Shown: positions 8,379 through 15,895, counted from the stretch's first letter. The stretch: DNA of 21,370 nucleotides from Actinomycetota bacterium (GCA_947481755.1 CANKHS010000007.1:1-21370); one strand, 5' to 3'. Program-made: numbers and translations. Notes: generated by a model from the sequence alone, not told the origin.

Positions 8379-9710
8379 ATGGCCCGCACCACCGACGAGT
8401 TGATCGCCGAGCTCTCCGAGTTTCTCAGCATTCCCTCGATCTCTTCAGGCGATGGCACGGCTGAGGACCTCGCCGCCGCCGCCCAGTGGGTCTGCGACCG
8501 CATCGTCTCGGCGGGCGGCACCGCTCAGATTCTCCCCACCCTGGTCAACCCACTCGTCGTCGGCCACTTGCCTTCGTCGACGGGCGACGGACCACAGGTC
8601 TTGCTCTATGGCCATTACGACGTGCAGACGGTTGCGCCGTTGGCAGACTGGACGACGCCTCCGTTCGAGCCCACGATCCGCGATGGCGCGATCTATGCGC
8701 GTGGCGCAAGCGACGACAAGGGCAACTTTCATTCCCTGCTCGCGGGCGCAGCCGGACTGGCAGAGGAAGGCGCCCTGCCGGTCAACCTGACGATCGTGCT
8801 CGATGGTGAGGAAGAGATCGGCGGCCATTCGGTGATCGACTGGATCGAGCAGCAGCCAGCCGGCCAGTACGATGCAGCGCTTGTCTTTGACGCGGGCTTC
8901 GTCGAGCCGGGCCACCTCGCGATCGAAGCCGGTGTCCGCGGTGTCATCACCGCCACAGTCAGTGTCCGCACGGGTGATCGCGATGCCCACTCCGGTCTCT
9001 ACGGCGGCGCAGCACTCAACGCGGCCCACGTGCTCAGTCGCCTGATCGCCGACCTCTCGGCTGGTCCAGATGGACGCCTGCACGAATCGCTGATGGTCGG
9101 CGTTGCACCCGCCTCGCCGATCGAGGAGGAGGCCTGGACAACCCTGCCCGATCCTGCTGGCGAACTCGCGATTGCTGGCATCAATGCTGCCAACCCCGAG
9201 GCGCTCGCCGACTACTACCGGCGCACCACGGCGATGCCGACCTTCGACGTCAATGCGATCACCTGTCGCGACGCCGGACAGAACCGCACGATCGTGCCGA
9301 GCGAGGCAACCGCCGCAATCTCGTTCCGTCTCGTCGGCGGCCAAGATTGCAAGCAGTTCTGGCAGGCAGCCCAAGACCTACTGCATGAGCGCGCACCTGC
9401 CGGCGCGACGCTCGAGTTCGCAGTTCGCGGCATGGCCGATGGCGCCACCTTCGATCCCGAGTTGCCGGCGATCCGCCTGGCCCGTGAAGCCTTCGAGCAG
9501 GCAACCGGTATGCCCTGCGCGATCGTCCGCTCCGGCGGCGCGATTCCACTTGTCTCGGCTCTCGCCAAGCAGGGCGTGCCGACCATCCTGAGCGGCTGTG
9601 CTCTACCCAACGACCGTATTCACGCCCCCGACGAGCACCTGCGGATCGATCAGTACGAGCTCGGCGTCAAGATGGCACGCGCAGTCCTGACGGCATTCGG
9701 CAACCTCTAA
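8379..9710 (+). CDS. M20 family metallopeptidase (dipeptidase / carboxypeptidase-like)
   Basis: A cytoplasmic zinc exopeptidase or amidohydrolase of the M20/CNDP-DapE group, 443 residues. Metal and catalytic motifs are in order: LLYGHYDVQ with H79 and D81, ARGASDDKGN with the bridging Asp at 112, DGEEEIGG (142-149) with the general-base/metal Glu pair, VFDAGF with D171, and a C-terminal IHAPDEH His ligand. A dimerisation lid lies between about residues 180 and 300. The start at 8379 is chosen because GGGAG (8367-8371) stands 7 nt upstream and the M20 homology begins at once; the frame is open further upstream but that part is the reverse shadow of mfd. The gene is divergent from mfd (63 bp apart). 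Its substrate cannot be told from sequence. It is followed by the large palindrome. Confidence 0.93.
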   Translation: MARTTDELIAELSEFLSIPSISSGDGTAEDLAAAAQWVCDRIVSAGGTAQILPTLVNPLVVGHLPSSTGDGPQVLLYGHYDVQTVAPLADWTTPPFEPTIRDGAIYARGASDDKGNFHSLLAGAAGLAEEGALPVNLTIVLDGEEEIGGHSVIDWIEQQPAGQYDAALVFDAGFVEPGHLAIEAGVRGVITATVSVRTGDRDAHSGLYGGAALNAAHVLSRLIADLSAGPDGRLHESLMVGVAPASPIEEEAWTTLPDPAGELAIAGINAANPEALADYYRRTTAMPTFDVNAITCRDAGQNRTIVPSEATAAISFRLVGGQDCKQFWQAAQDLLHERAPAGATLEFAVRGMADGATFDPELPAIRLAREAFEQATGMPCAIVRSGGAIPLVSALAKQGVPTILSGCALPNDRIHAPDEHLRIDQYELGVKMARAVLTAFGNL

Positions 9711-9731
9711 GCGCAATCAGGGTCCGCTCGG

Positions 9732-9821
9732 GTTCCTAGGAGGACATGACAAGTGCGCACTTCTCATGTCCTCCAACTCGGGGACATGAGAAGTGCGCAC
9801 TTGTCATGTCCTCCTAGGAAC
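9732..9821. repeat. Large perfect inverted repeat (40-bp arms, 10-bp spacer) between convergent genes
   Basis: Positions 9732-9771 and 9782-9821 are exact reverse complements; 9772-9781 is the spacer. Each arm contains a 30-bp near-palindrome (9742-9771 and 9782-9811) centred on AAGTGCGCACTT, with GGACATGA on one side, TCATGTCC on the other and a single mismatched pair. The element is therefore two inverted copies of one imperfect palindrome. CCTAGG lies near both outer ends. It is placed about evenly between the stops of the M20 gene (9710) and the amidase gene (9838). It could stop or stabilise both transcripts as a 40-bp RNA stem, though no T-run follows on either strand. The nested palindromic form also suits a REP- or MITE-like dispersed repeat. 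Copy number cannot be judged from one window. Confidence 0.95.
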
Positions 9822-9837
9822 GCATACCGCGTTGGGA

Positions 9838-10659
9838 CTACTCCGCGAAGCGGTAGGCCTCGGGCCGGCGGGCGCTGAAGATGGGGATGAGTCGACGAAC
9901 TTCGGCCACGCGCTTGCGGTCGATCGCGGCCACGCAGATCGCCTCGCCATCGCCCGCATTGGCAAGCACGACGCCCCAGGGGTCGATGATCATCGAGCGG
10001 GCGTACCGCGCACTGCCTGCCCAGAAGCCATGCTGGTTCGCGGCGATGACGTAGGCGGCGTTCTCGATCGCTCGAGCGCGCAAGAGGACCTCCCAATGGT
10101 CGCGCCCGGTCGCCATCGTAAATCCGGCCGGCACCATGAAGGCCTCGGCACCAGCAAGCGCGAGCTCGCGATACTGCTCGGGAAAGCGCAGGTCGTAACA
10201 GATCGTGAGACCCACCGGCCAGCCGGCGATCTCACTTAGGACGAGTTGATCGCCCGGCTTGTTGGCAGCCGACTCACGCGCCTCGGCCCCCTCCACGTCG
10301 ATATCAAACATATGAATCTTGCGGTACGTCGAGACCTGGTTGCCATTTGGGTCAAACACGAGCGTGGTATTGCTCGCACGCACGCCGGGCTCGGTGTCTT
10401 CGCCAATCGATCCACCGTGCAGCCAGACGCCGTGTTGCTTGGCCCACGCGGCCATCGCCTGTGCAGTCTCGCCCTCGAGCGACTCTGCTGCGGCCACCAT
10501 CACGTCATCTGATCCCGTGCCATTCCAACGCTCCGGCAACGAGATGACCTCGGCTCCGCGCGCTGCCGCCTGGGCGACCAGGCGTTCCGCGACCGCAATG
10601 TTGTCTACAACCGGACGATCCGCGTGCATCTGCACGCAGGCGACGATGGTCTCGCTCAC
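9838..10659 (-). CDS. Carbon-nitrogen hydrolase, Nit1/Nit2 (omega-amidase-like) family
   Basis: A nitrilase-superfamily amidase of 273 residues, the usual size. The catalytic triad is visible: E43 in SLPERW, K114 in YRKIHMFDIDV and C154 in LTICYDLRFPE. The spacing of E, K and C, together with the KIHMFDIDV and CYDLRFPE motifs, is that of the Nit branch, whose members act on alpha-ketoglutaramate/ketosuccinamate or on deaminated glutathione (family knowledge; the exact substrate is open). Cytoplasmic. The start is a GTG overlapping the TGA of the upstream lipoprotein gene (GTGA), so it is likely co-translated with it. It converges with the M20 gene across the palindrome. Confidence 0.93.
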   Translation of the reverse strand: MSETIVACVQMHADRPVVDNIAVAERLVAQAAARGAEVISLPERWNGTGSDDVMVAAAESLEGETAQAMAAWAKQHGVWLHGGSIGEDTEPGVRASNTTLVFDPNGNQVSTYRKIHMFDIDVEGAEARESAANKPGDQLVLSEIAGWPVGLTICYDLRFPEQYRELALAGAEAFMVPAGFTMATGRDHWEVLLRARAIENAAYVIAANQHGFWAGSARYARSMIIDPWGVVLANAGDGEAICVAAIDRKRVAEVRRLIPIFSARRPEAYRFAE

Positions 10660-11567
10660 GCAGTGGCTCCGCTGAGCGCGCCACCTAGCTGGCCGAGATC
10701 AAGGCCACCGAGTCCACCGCCGAGAAGACCACCCAGGCCACCACTCCCACCCATTAACGTCGTCAAGAGATCCGAGATTGGCTTGGTATCGGTCGGTGCC
10801 TGTACCACCACTGCTTCGGCCGGCACAACCGTCAGATCAACCATCAGTGCACCAGCACCAGCCGCATCGCCCGAGCCGCCCGTCGTGATTTGGATGCGAC
10901 GAATCACGCTCGTCTCTTGCGCAACCCAGACGCTGACCTCGGCGTTGCCCGCAGTCAAAGCCGTCAGATCAATTGGGAGACTCTTCAGCTGCTCACTCAG
11001 CGCGCCCGAGCCCAACGCCTTGGGGTCAATCGTGCCGCTGATGCGGTCACACGCGACGCCATCAACATCTTCGACGGCCGTGGCCTTCGGATCCTTGATG
11101 ACCGATGGCAACGACCCCAGGAGGCCGCCAACGGATGCGAAATCGATTCCGAGTGGCGAACCGAGCTCGTACCACTGGCCATTGAGCTGGAGCCAGGCGT
11201 TGTCCTTGTTGGCGCGGGCGGTGATCGGCAGATCGATCGGACCGGCAGTGATCTTGGCGTCAGCAGTCACGCCGGTCGCCGCGTCGCCCTGCGTGGTCGC
11301 GTCGATCGTGATTGGACCACCGAGCAATCCGCCGAGCTGACCGAGCGGGCCACTGTCCTGCGTCGTCGTGCCACCACCATCGGCAGCTCCCGACGCGGGC
11401 GTGTACGTCGCTTTCAGCGTCGAGGCATTTGGGCCAGCGGGTGGCAACTTCGCGTCCTTCAATACCTTGCCGGGATCGCTGGCCAGCGAACTGCCACCGC
11501 AGGCGGCAAGCGCCATCGTCAAGGCGATCAGGGCGAGGAACGGGATGGCTCGAAGAAGGCGTTGCAT
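10656..11567 (-). CDS. Putative lipoprotein, LppX/LprG-like
   Basis: From the ATG at 11567 this is a 303-residue protein whose signal peptide ends in LTMALAAC, with Cys23 as the lipidation site. The frame is open for 13 more codons upstream, but those break the signal peptide form. The mature part alternates strands typical of the LppX/LprAFG lipid-binding fold: short ATYT..., DATTQGDAATGVTADAKI, then AWLQLNGQWYELG, a GVACDRISGTID segment, and VWVAQETSVIRRIQI. These proteins carry lipids or lipoglycans across the actinobacterial envelope (family knowledge; assignment here is by pattern only). The last 45 residues are a Gly/Leu repeat (GGSGGLGGLLGGGLGG and similar) of unknown use. Overlaps the amidase start by 4 bp; transcribed from the AT-rich divergent region. 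Confidence 0.72.
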   Translation of the reverse strand: MQRLLRAIPFLALIALTMALAACGGSSLASDPGKVLKDAKLPPAGPNASTLKATYTPASGAADGGGTTTQDSGPLGQLGGLLGGPITIDATTQGDAATGVTADAKITAGPIDLPITARANKDNAWLQLNGQWYELGSPLGIDFASVGGLLGSLPSVIKDPKATAVEDVDGVACDRISGTIDPKALGSGALSEQLKSLPIDLTALTAGNAEVSVWVAQETSVIRRIQITTGGSGDAAGAGALMVDLTVVPAEAVVVQAPTDTKPISDLLTTLMGGSGGLGGLLGGGLGGLDLGQLGGALSGATA

Positions 11568-11580
11568 GCTCGTATTGTGA

Positions 11581-11737
11581 CCGACGTCGGACGGCTCCGC
11601 ACGCAATCCCTACCTCTGGCTTACTTTTTTGTAAGTCAAATAACGGACGTTATCTTTAGTAGCAGTCCCGTTCTTGTGGTATTTGACAGCGCTATTTGTA
11701 TGCCACGACGACTTGTGAGATATGACAACCTTTTGCT
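11581..11737. promoter_or_regulatory. AT-rich divergent control region with three inverted repeats
   Basis: This gap separates the lipoprotein gene (minus) from the HTH gene (plus); from about 11620 on it is clearly more AT-rich than its surroundings. It holds CCGACGTCGG (11581-11590), CTTAC-T6-GTAAG (11620-11635) and ATAACG-GA-CGTTAT (11640-11653). A possible plus-strand promoter is TTGTAA (11629-11634), 16 bp, TATCTT (11651-11656). A consensus TTGACA (11683-11688) has no good -10 at 16-18 bp. TTGT...ACAA (11713-11728) is an imperfect 16-bp palindrome just before the HTH start. Promoter calls are weak; the inverted repeats are certain. They would be natural operators for the adjacent HTH protein (inference). 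Confidence 0.5.
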
Positions 11738-12142
11738 ATGTCTGATTCCCGTCCTGATTCCACCCAACCATCCGCCCGCGGCTCGATTGGCCCGGAAACG
11801 TATGCTCAGGTCCGACGTCTAATCGACCGTGGCATGAACAAGACTGAGGCGTTCGCCCAGGTTGCCCGCGAGACCGGGCGCTCCGCAGCCACGGTCACCA
11901 CCACGTATTACCGCATCGCCAAGCGCCAGCCCGACGGTGGTGGCGTTCGCCAATCGGCTCGCACCGCCACGCGCGCGGCGCGGAAGGCCGGCGGCGCTCA
12001 GGCCGAGCGCCTGGCCCACGATGCCCGCACGGCGATCGATGCCCTCCACAAGCACGTTTCGGCACTCGAGGCTCAACTTGAGGAGCTGACGGCGAAGTCG
12101 CGCGAGCTCGATCGTCTCAAAAAGGCAATCGGCAAGATCTAG
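11738..12142 (+). CDS. Small HTH protein with C-terminal coiled coil (putative DNA-binding regulator)
   Basis: A 134-residue protein I cannot assign to a named family. Residues 18-63 read as a compact helix-turn-helix: GPETYAQVRRLIDRGMNKTEAFAQVARETGRSAATVTTTYYRIAKRQ, where the last two helices look like a turn plus recognition helix (here given as three parts: 19-31, 34-46, 49-62). Residues 64-88 are a basic, Ala/Arg-rich linker and residues 90-130 form a heptad-like coiled coil, so dimerisation is likely. The plan (HTH, basic linker, coiled coil) suits a regulator or a nucleoid-associated protein. It is preceded by the AT-rich region with inverted repeats, suggesting autoregulation (inference). 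No Shine-Dalgarno is seen before the ATG. It ends 22 bp from the rsgA stop, convergently. Confidence 0.75.
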   Translation: MSDSRPDSTQPSARGSIGPETYAQVRRLIDRGMNKTEAFAQVARETGRSAATVTTTYYRIAKRQPDGGGVRQSARTATRAARKAGGAQAERLAHDARTAIDALHKHVSALEAQLEELTAKSRELDRLKKAIGKI

Positions 12143-12164
12143 TCGTGTGAGCGAGCCGAACGGG

Positions 12165-13067
12165 CTAGCCCCGCGCGAGCTCCTCAAGCAGTTTGCGATA
12201 GCTCGCCAGCCGAGCCGGCTCGACGGTACTCTCGACCGCGCAGCCGTCCTCGCCCACATGGCGGCAGTCACTAAAGCGACAGTTCGTCGCGCTTTCGGCA
12301 ATGTCACCAAAGGCATCGGCGAGGTCGTGGGGCGTAATCCCCGCCAGCGAGAAACTCCGAATACCAGGCAGGTCGATCAGCCCTCCCCCACCCGGAAGAT
12401 CAAGCCAGGTGGCGGTCGTGGTCGTGTGCCGCCCGCGTCCCGACAGCTCGTGGATCGCACCGATGGTGAGCGTGCCGCCCGTGAGTGCATTGACCAACGT
12501 TGACTTGCCGACACCCGAGTGTCCAATCACCGCTGCCGTGCGACCGCCAATCAGGTCACGAACGGCATCGGCACCCGCATCGGTACGCACGTCGATCAGC
12601 ACGCCCGGTACACCAATCGCCGCATAGTCCGCCAGCACGGCCTCCGGCGATTCGTCGGCGCGGTCCGCCAGATCCTCTTTCGTGATCGCCAGTAACGGCT
12701 CCATCCCACCACGCCACGCTGCAACCAAAATGCGATCGATCAGCCCACGCCGTAGCGGTGGGTCGGTAACCGAGGCGACGATCAACACGCACTCTGCGTT
12801 GGCGGCGAGCACCTGCTCCTTCATTGCCCGCTCGCCCTCGGAGCGCATGCGTTGCTGTCGGCGCAACTCGGTGGTGCGCGGTTCGATCACGTCGATCCGA
12901 GCACCCTCCTCGGCCTCCATAAAGAGCCGCACACGATCGCCCGCCACGGGTCGTTCTTCGAGACGTCCCGCAAACTTCGCGATGCGCTCCTCGCCCGTTT
13001 CGGTGCGCACGGCCGCGAGTCCACCACCAACGGCGAGGACGATCCCGGGGACATCGTGGGTGCTCAT
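12165..13067 (-). CDS. rsgA: Ribosome small-subunit maturation GTPase RsgA
   Basis: A circularly permuted GTPase that acts late in 30S subunit assembly. From the ATG at 13067 it is 300 residues. An N-terminal OB-fold (about 6-60) is followed by the permuted G-domain with G4 as ITKEDL (128-133), G1 GHSGVGKST (182-190), a GRHTTT switch segment (212-217) and G3 DLPG (232-235), then the zinc knuckle with C263, C268, H270 and C276. The G4 reads TKED rather than the usual NKxD, as in some relatives. The frame is open 33 codons further upstream, but MSTHDVPG fits where family homology begins and avoids overlapping the divergent gene. A TACGAT box lies 9 nt before the ATG, so the transcript may be leaderless or nearly so. 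Confidence 0.93.
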   Translation of the reverse strand: MSTHDVPGIVLAVGGGLAAVRTETGEERIAKFAGRLEERPVAGDRVRLFMEAEEGARIDVIEPRTTELRRQQRMRSEGERAMKEQVLAANAECVLIVASVTDPPLRRGLIDRILVAAWRGGMEPLLAITKEDLADRADESPEAVLADYAAIGVPGVLIDVRTDAGADAVRDLIGGRTAAVIGHSGVGKSTLVNALTGGTLTIGAIHELSGRGRHTTTTATWLDLPGGGGLIDLPGIRSFSLAGITPHDLADAFGDIAESATNCRFSDCRHVGEDGCAVESTVEPARLASYRKLLEELARG

Positions 13068-13076
13068 GCGATCATC

Positions 13077-13082
13077 ATCGTA
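13077..13082 (-). promoter_or_regulatory. Possible -10 box (TACGAT) of rsgA
   Basis: TACGAT on the minus strand ends 9 nt before the rsgA ATG. It fits the TANNNT form of actinobacterial -10 elements and leaves almost no leader. It touches the first base of the divergent DUF3054 start codon. No convincing -35 is seen. Confidence 0.35.
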
Positions 13083-13477
13083 TGCCGTGGCTCCTCCTTG
13101 ATGTCGCGTGGATCTGTCTTTTCGCGCTTTTGGGTCGCGAAAACCACGCGGGTAATCCAACACCATTGACCGTCTTCTCCGTGGCCTGGCCGTTCTTAGT
13201 CGGCTATGTGATCAGCGCGATCGTCGTCAATCTGCCCCGCTCACCTCGAGGCATTCGACGCGCCGCAATCGTCTGGATCGGCATGATCGTCATCGCGATG
13301 GCGATCCGTACGGTCGAACTCGGACGCCTGCCAGAGCAGGCCTTCGTCGTCGTGGCCCTCGTGTTTCTTGGCGCGGGCATGTTCGGGATTCGCCTACTCG
13401 CGATGTTCGTCGGCTGGCGAAGGCGCCGAAAGCGCAACGCACGAATCGCAGCACTGACCGAGCCCGACGACCTCTAG
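13082..13477 (+). CDS. DUF3054 family small membrane protein
   Basis: A 131-residue polytopic protein with four predicted membrane segments (about 4-18, 32-50, 61-78 and 86-110) and a basic tail RRRRKR (113-118). The N-terminal motif, a D7 helix ending ALLGRENH (16-22), and AWPFLVGY (35-42) match the DUF3054 signature (D-x-FA-GR-x-H, then PF-x-G) found in actinobacteria and haloarchaea. No function is known for the family. It is divergent from rsgA with only 14 bp between the two ATGs, and no Shine-Dalgarno fits in that gap. Its TAG stop shares a CTAG with the stop of the convergent oxidoreductase gene. Confidence 0.83.
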   Translation: MPWLLLDVAWICLFALLGRENHAGNPTPLTVFSVAWPFLVGYVISAIVVNLPRSPRGIRRAAIVWIGMIVIAMAIRTVELGRLPEQAFVVVALVFLGAGMFGIRLLAMFVGWRRRRKRNARIAALTEPDDL

Positions 13478-14412
13478 GGCTTGAGGAGCAGTTTGCCGCC
13501 AACGTTGTTCTCGCGAATCCGCGAGATCGCGACGTTGGCGTCGTCGAACGACAGCTCGTCGGCGATCACAACCTCGAGCGTCCCAGCCGCAACGAGTGCA
13601 AACAGGGCCTCTTGGCTGCGCGCAGTCGCCGCCGGCGCGATCGGCAGACCGCTATAGCCGATCACACGGGCGTTCTTGCGGTACATCTCCTGGGGCGCGA
13701 ACGTAAATTCGGAGCCAGCACTGGCGCCGTAGATCACGTGACGCCCACCCGGTGCGAGTAGGCGTACGCAGGGAGCCGCAAACGGACCCGCCACGGGATC
13801 GATGATCACGTCGACGCCATCGGGTGCGAGCAGACGCACCTCTTCCTCGATCGCCGTGGCGTCGGCGACGACGACTTCGTGGGCGTAGCGCGAGACCTGA
13901 CTAACGCGCTGGGGCGAGGTCGTCTGCGCAATCACTCGCGCTCCGCGCGTCTTGGCCAGTTGCATGGCGATCGTCGAGACACCACCCGACGCACCGAGGA
14001 TCAGTACCGTCGTGCCCGCACCAACCTCTGCAACATCGAGACAATCCAGCGCAGTCACACCCGGAATGCCGAGTGCAGCAGCCTCCTGATCGGAGCAGCC
14101 TTCGGGAATCGCCGCCAGCGCCACGTCTGGGACGGCAACCTGCTCGGCCCACGCGCCATCGCGCGCGATGCCGAGACCGGCGCCACGAAATGCCACCCGT
14201 TGACCATCGTCCGTCATGCCAACGCCCTCACACCCTGGCGTCCGTGGCAGCGGACCAGCCGCCCCAACGGTGCCAAGCGAGATCCAGACATCGAGCGGGT
14301 TAACCGCGCCATACGTGATCGAGATCAGCGACTCGCCAACCCCGACCGCGGGCGTGGCTACCTCTTCGACGACGAGCGGACTGTCGTAGGCGTGTTGACG
14401 GACGGCGCGCAT
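13474..14412 (-). CDS. Zinc-free medium-chain dehydrogenase/reductase (quinone oxidoreductase-like)
   Basis: An NADPH-dependent quinone or enone reductase of the MDR superfamily, 312 residues, cytoplasmic. A GroES-like N-terminal domain (about 1-110) includes YGAVNPLDVWISLG (34-47) and a GCEGVG segment (60-65). The Rossmann part starts at VLILGASGGVSTIAMQLAK (136-154), with AAGVTA-type residues before it and a DGVDVIIDPVAG strand later. The Cys/His ligands of zinc alcohol dehydrogenases are absent, which fits the quinone reductase branch. It ends with VGGKLLLKP, a common end for the family. Only 4 bp separate it from gabD upstream. Its substrate is unknown; detoxification of reactive carbonyls would fit its neighbour (inference). 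Its TAG overlaps the opposite TAG at 13474-13477. Confidence 0.88.
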   Translation of the reverse strand: MRAVRQHAYDSPLVVEEVATPAVGVGESLISITYGAVNPLDVWISLGTVGAAGPLPRTPGCEGVGMTDDGQRVAFRGAGLGIARDGAWAEQVAVPDVALAAIPEGCSDQEAAALGIPGVTALDCLDVAEVGAGTTVLILGASGGVSTIAMQLAKTRGARVIAQTTSPQRVSQVSRYAHEVVVADATAIEEEVRLLAPDGVDVIIDPVAGPFAAPCVRLLAPGGRHVIYGASAGSEFTFAPQEMYRKNARVIGYSGLPIAPAATARSQEALFALVAAGTLEVVIADELSFDDANVAISRIRENNVGGKLLLKP

Positions 14413-14416
14413 CGTT

Positions 14417-15889
14417 CTAGACCGTGCCCACTGCGCCGATCAAGACGTACTTGACGTCGAGATACTCGTCGATGCCGACCGAGCCGCCTTCGCGACCGTA
14501 GCCCGACTCCTTGACGCCACCAAACGGCACGTTGGCCGCCGAGATGATGCCCGCGTTGGCACCAACGATGCCGTACTCGAGGCGCTCGGCGACGCGCAAG
14601 AGCCGCGCGTAGTCCTTGGTGTGGAAGTACGAGGCGAGACCGTATTCGGAAGAGTTCGCAAGTGCGATCACCTCGTCCTCGGTATCAAATGCCGTCAGAC
14701 CGGCCACGGGACCAAAGGTCTCCTCGTGGTGGATCAACATGTCGGGCGTGACGCCGTCGATGACGGTCGGCTCGTAGTACGCACCGTTGGCGTACTCGCC
14801 CTCGGTCAGGCGATGACCACCGTAGGCCAGCTTGGCACCCTTGGCGAGCGCGTCCTGGACGTGCTCGTCGGCCTTCTCGACTGCGGCCTCGTTGATCATC
14901 GGGCCAATCACCGTGCCTTCGGTCAGACCATGGCCGACGGGCATTTCGCTGACGCGCTTGACGAGCCGTGCGAGGAAGTCGTCGTAGATGCTCCGCTGCA
15001 CGTACGCACGGTTGGCGCAGACACAGGTCTGGCCGGCGTTGCGGTACTTGGAGGCAATCAGGCCCTCGATCGCCTCGTCAAGATCGGCGTCCTCGAAGAT
15101 GATGTACGGCGCGTGGCCACCCAACTCGAGGCTGAGTCGCTTGACCTGGTGCGCAGAGGCGCGGATCAGGTCTTTGCCGATTTCCGTGGAGCCGGTAAAC
15201 GAGATCTTCTTGACGCGGGCGTCGGTAAAGATCGTGTTGGCAACCATGCCGGCGTCGCGCGACGTGACGAGGTTGACGACGCCGGCAGGTGCACCAGCGT
15301 CCTCGATGCAACGGAGCACAAGTGCAGCCGTCAGCGGCGTTGCGCTGGCGGGCTTGACGACACTGGTGCAGCCGGCAGCCATCGCGGGGCCAAGCTTGCG
15401 CGTCATCATTGCGGCCGGGAAGTTCCAGGGAGTGATCGCGGCCACAACGCCAACTGGCTGGCGCAGCACGAGGACACGATTGTTCGTGTTCATGGGTGAG
15501 ACGACCTGGCCGTAGACGCGCTCGGCCTCGCCCGCAAACCACTCGAAGAAGGAGGCGGCGTACTCGACCTCGCCCTTGGCTTCGGCAAGCGGCTTGCCTT
15601 GCTCGGAGGTCATGCACGTGGCGATCTCGACGGCGCGCTCGCGCATCAAATCGGCGGACTTGCGCAGGATGCGCGCACGCTGCAGCGCCGGCGTCGAGCG
15701 CCAGCCTGGGAGTGCGGCTGCTGCGGCGTCAATCGCTGCCGTCACATCGGCCTGCGTGGCGTTCGGCACGGAGCCGACCGTCGCACCGCTACCCGGGTCG
15801 GTCACGTCAAAGCGCGCTCCACCGGTCGCATCGGTCCAAGTTCCACCGATCAAAAGCTGTTCGTCGAGATTGGGCATCGTGGTCGCCAT
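14417..15889 (-). CDS. gabD: Succinate-semialdehyde dehydrogenase (NAD(P)+), aldehyde dehydrogenase family
   Basis: Oxidises succinate semialdehyde to succinate in GABA and related catabolism; cytoplasmic. The 490 residues match the family. Motifs: oxyanion-hole N156 in TPWNFP, cofactor-site FTGSTEIGK (231-239), general-base E255 in LELGGHAP and nucleophile C289 in NAGQTCVCANR. The CVCANR context is characteristic of GabD-type succinate-semialdehyde dehydrogenases, though a broader aldehyde range is possible. Met1 or Met5 could start the protein; Met1 lies 6 bp after the stop of the upstream membrane-protein gene. It is the middle gene of a three-gene operon. No GABA transaminase is nearby in the window. 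Confidence 0.9.
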   Translation of the reverse strand: MATTMPNLDEQLLIGGTWTDATGGARFDVTDPGSGATVGSVPNATQADVTAAIDAAAAALPGWRSTPALQRARILRKSADLMRERAVEIATCMTSEQGKPLAEAKGEVEYAASFFEWFAGEAERVYGQVVSPMNTNNRVLVLRQPVGVVAAITPWNFPAAMMTRKLGPAMAAGCTSVVKPASATPLTAALVLRCIEDAGAPAGVVNLVTSRDAGMVANTIFTDARVKKISFTGSTEIGKDLIRASAHQVKRLSLELGGHAPYIIFEDADLDEAIEGLIASKYRNAGQTCVCANRAYVQRSIYDDFLARLVKRVSEMPVGHGLTEGTVIGPMINEAAVEKADEHVQDALAKGAKLAYGGHRLTEGEYANGAYYEPTVIDGVTPDMLIHHEETFGPVAGLTAFDTEDEVIALANSSEYGLASYFHTKDYARLLRVAERLEYGIVGANAGIISAANVPFGGVKESGYGREGGSVGIDEYLDVKYVLIGAVGTV

Positions 15890-15895
15890 GGCGGG

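Noticed and set aside
8445..9374. A 309-codon minus-strand frame
   Set aside because: Antisense shadow of the M20 peptidase, whose metal ligands are all present on the plus strand.
9732..9821. The palindrome as a standard Rho-independent terminator
   Set aside because: No T-run follows either arm and the arms are far longer and more self-similar than terminators; a termination effect remains possible.
11683..11688. TTGACA as the -35 of the HTH gene
   Set aside because: No TATAAT-like hexamer lies 16-18 bp downstream; the nearest (GATATG) is about 30 bp away.
10890..11822. A 310-codon plus-strand frame running into the HTH gene
   Set aside because: Mostly antisense to the lipoprotein gene, whose signal peptide and lipobox are clear; it crosses the AT-rich control region without any domain.
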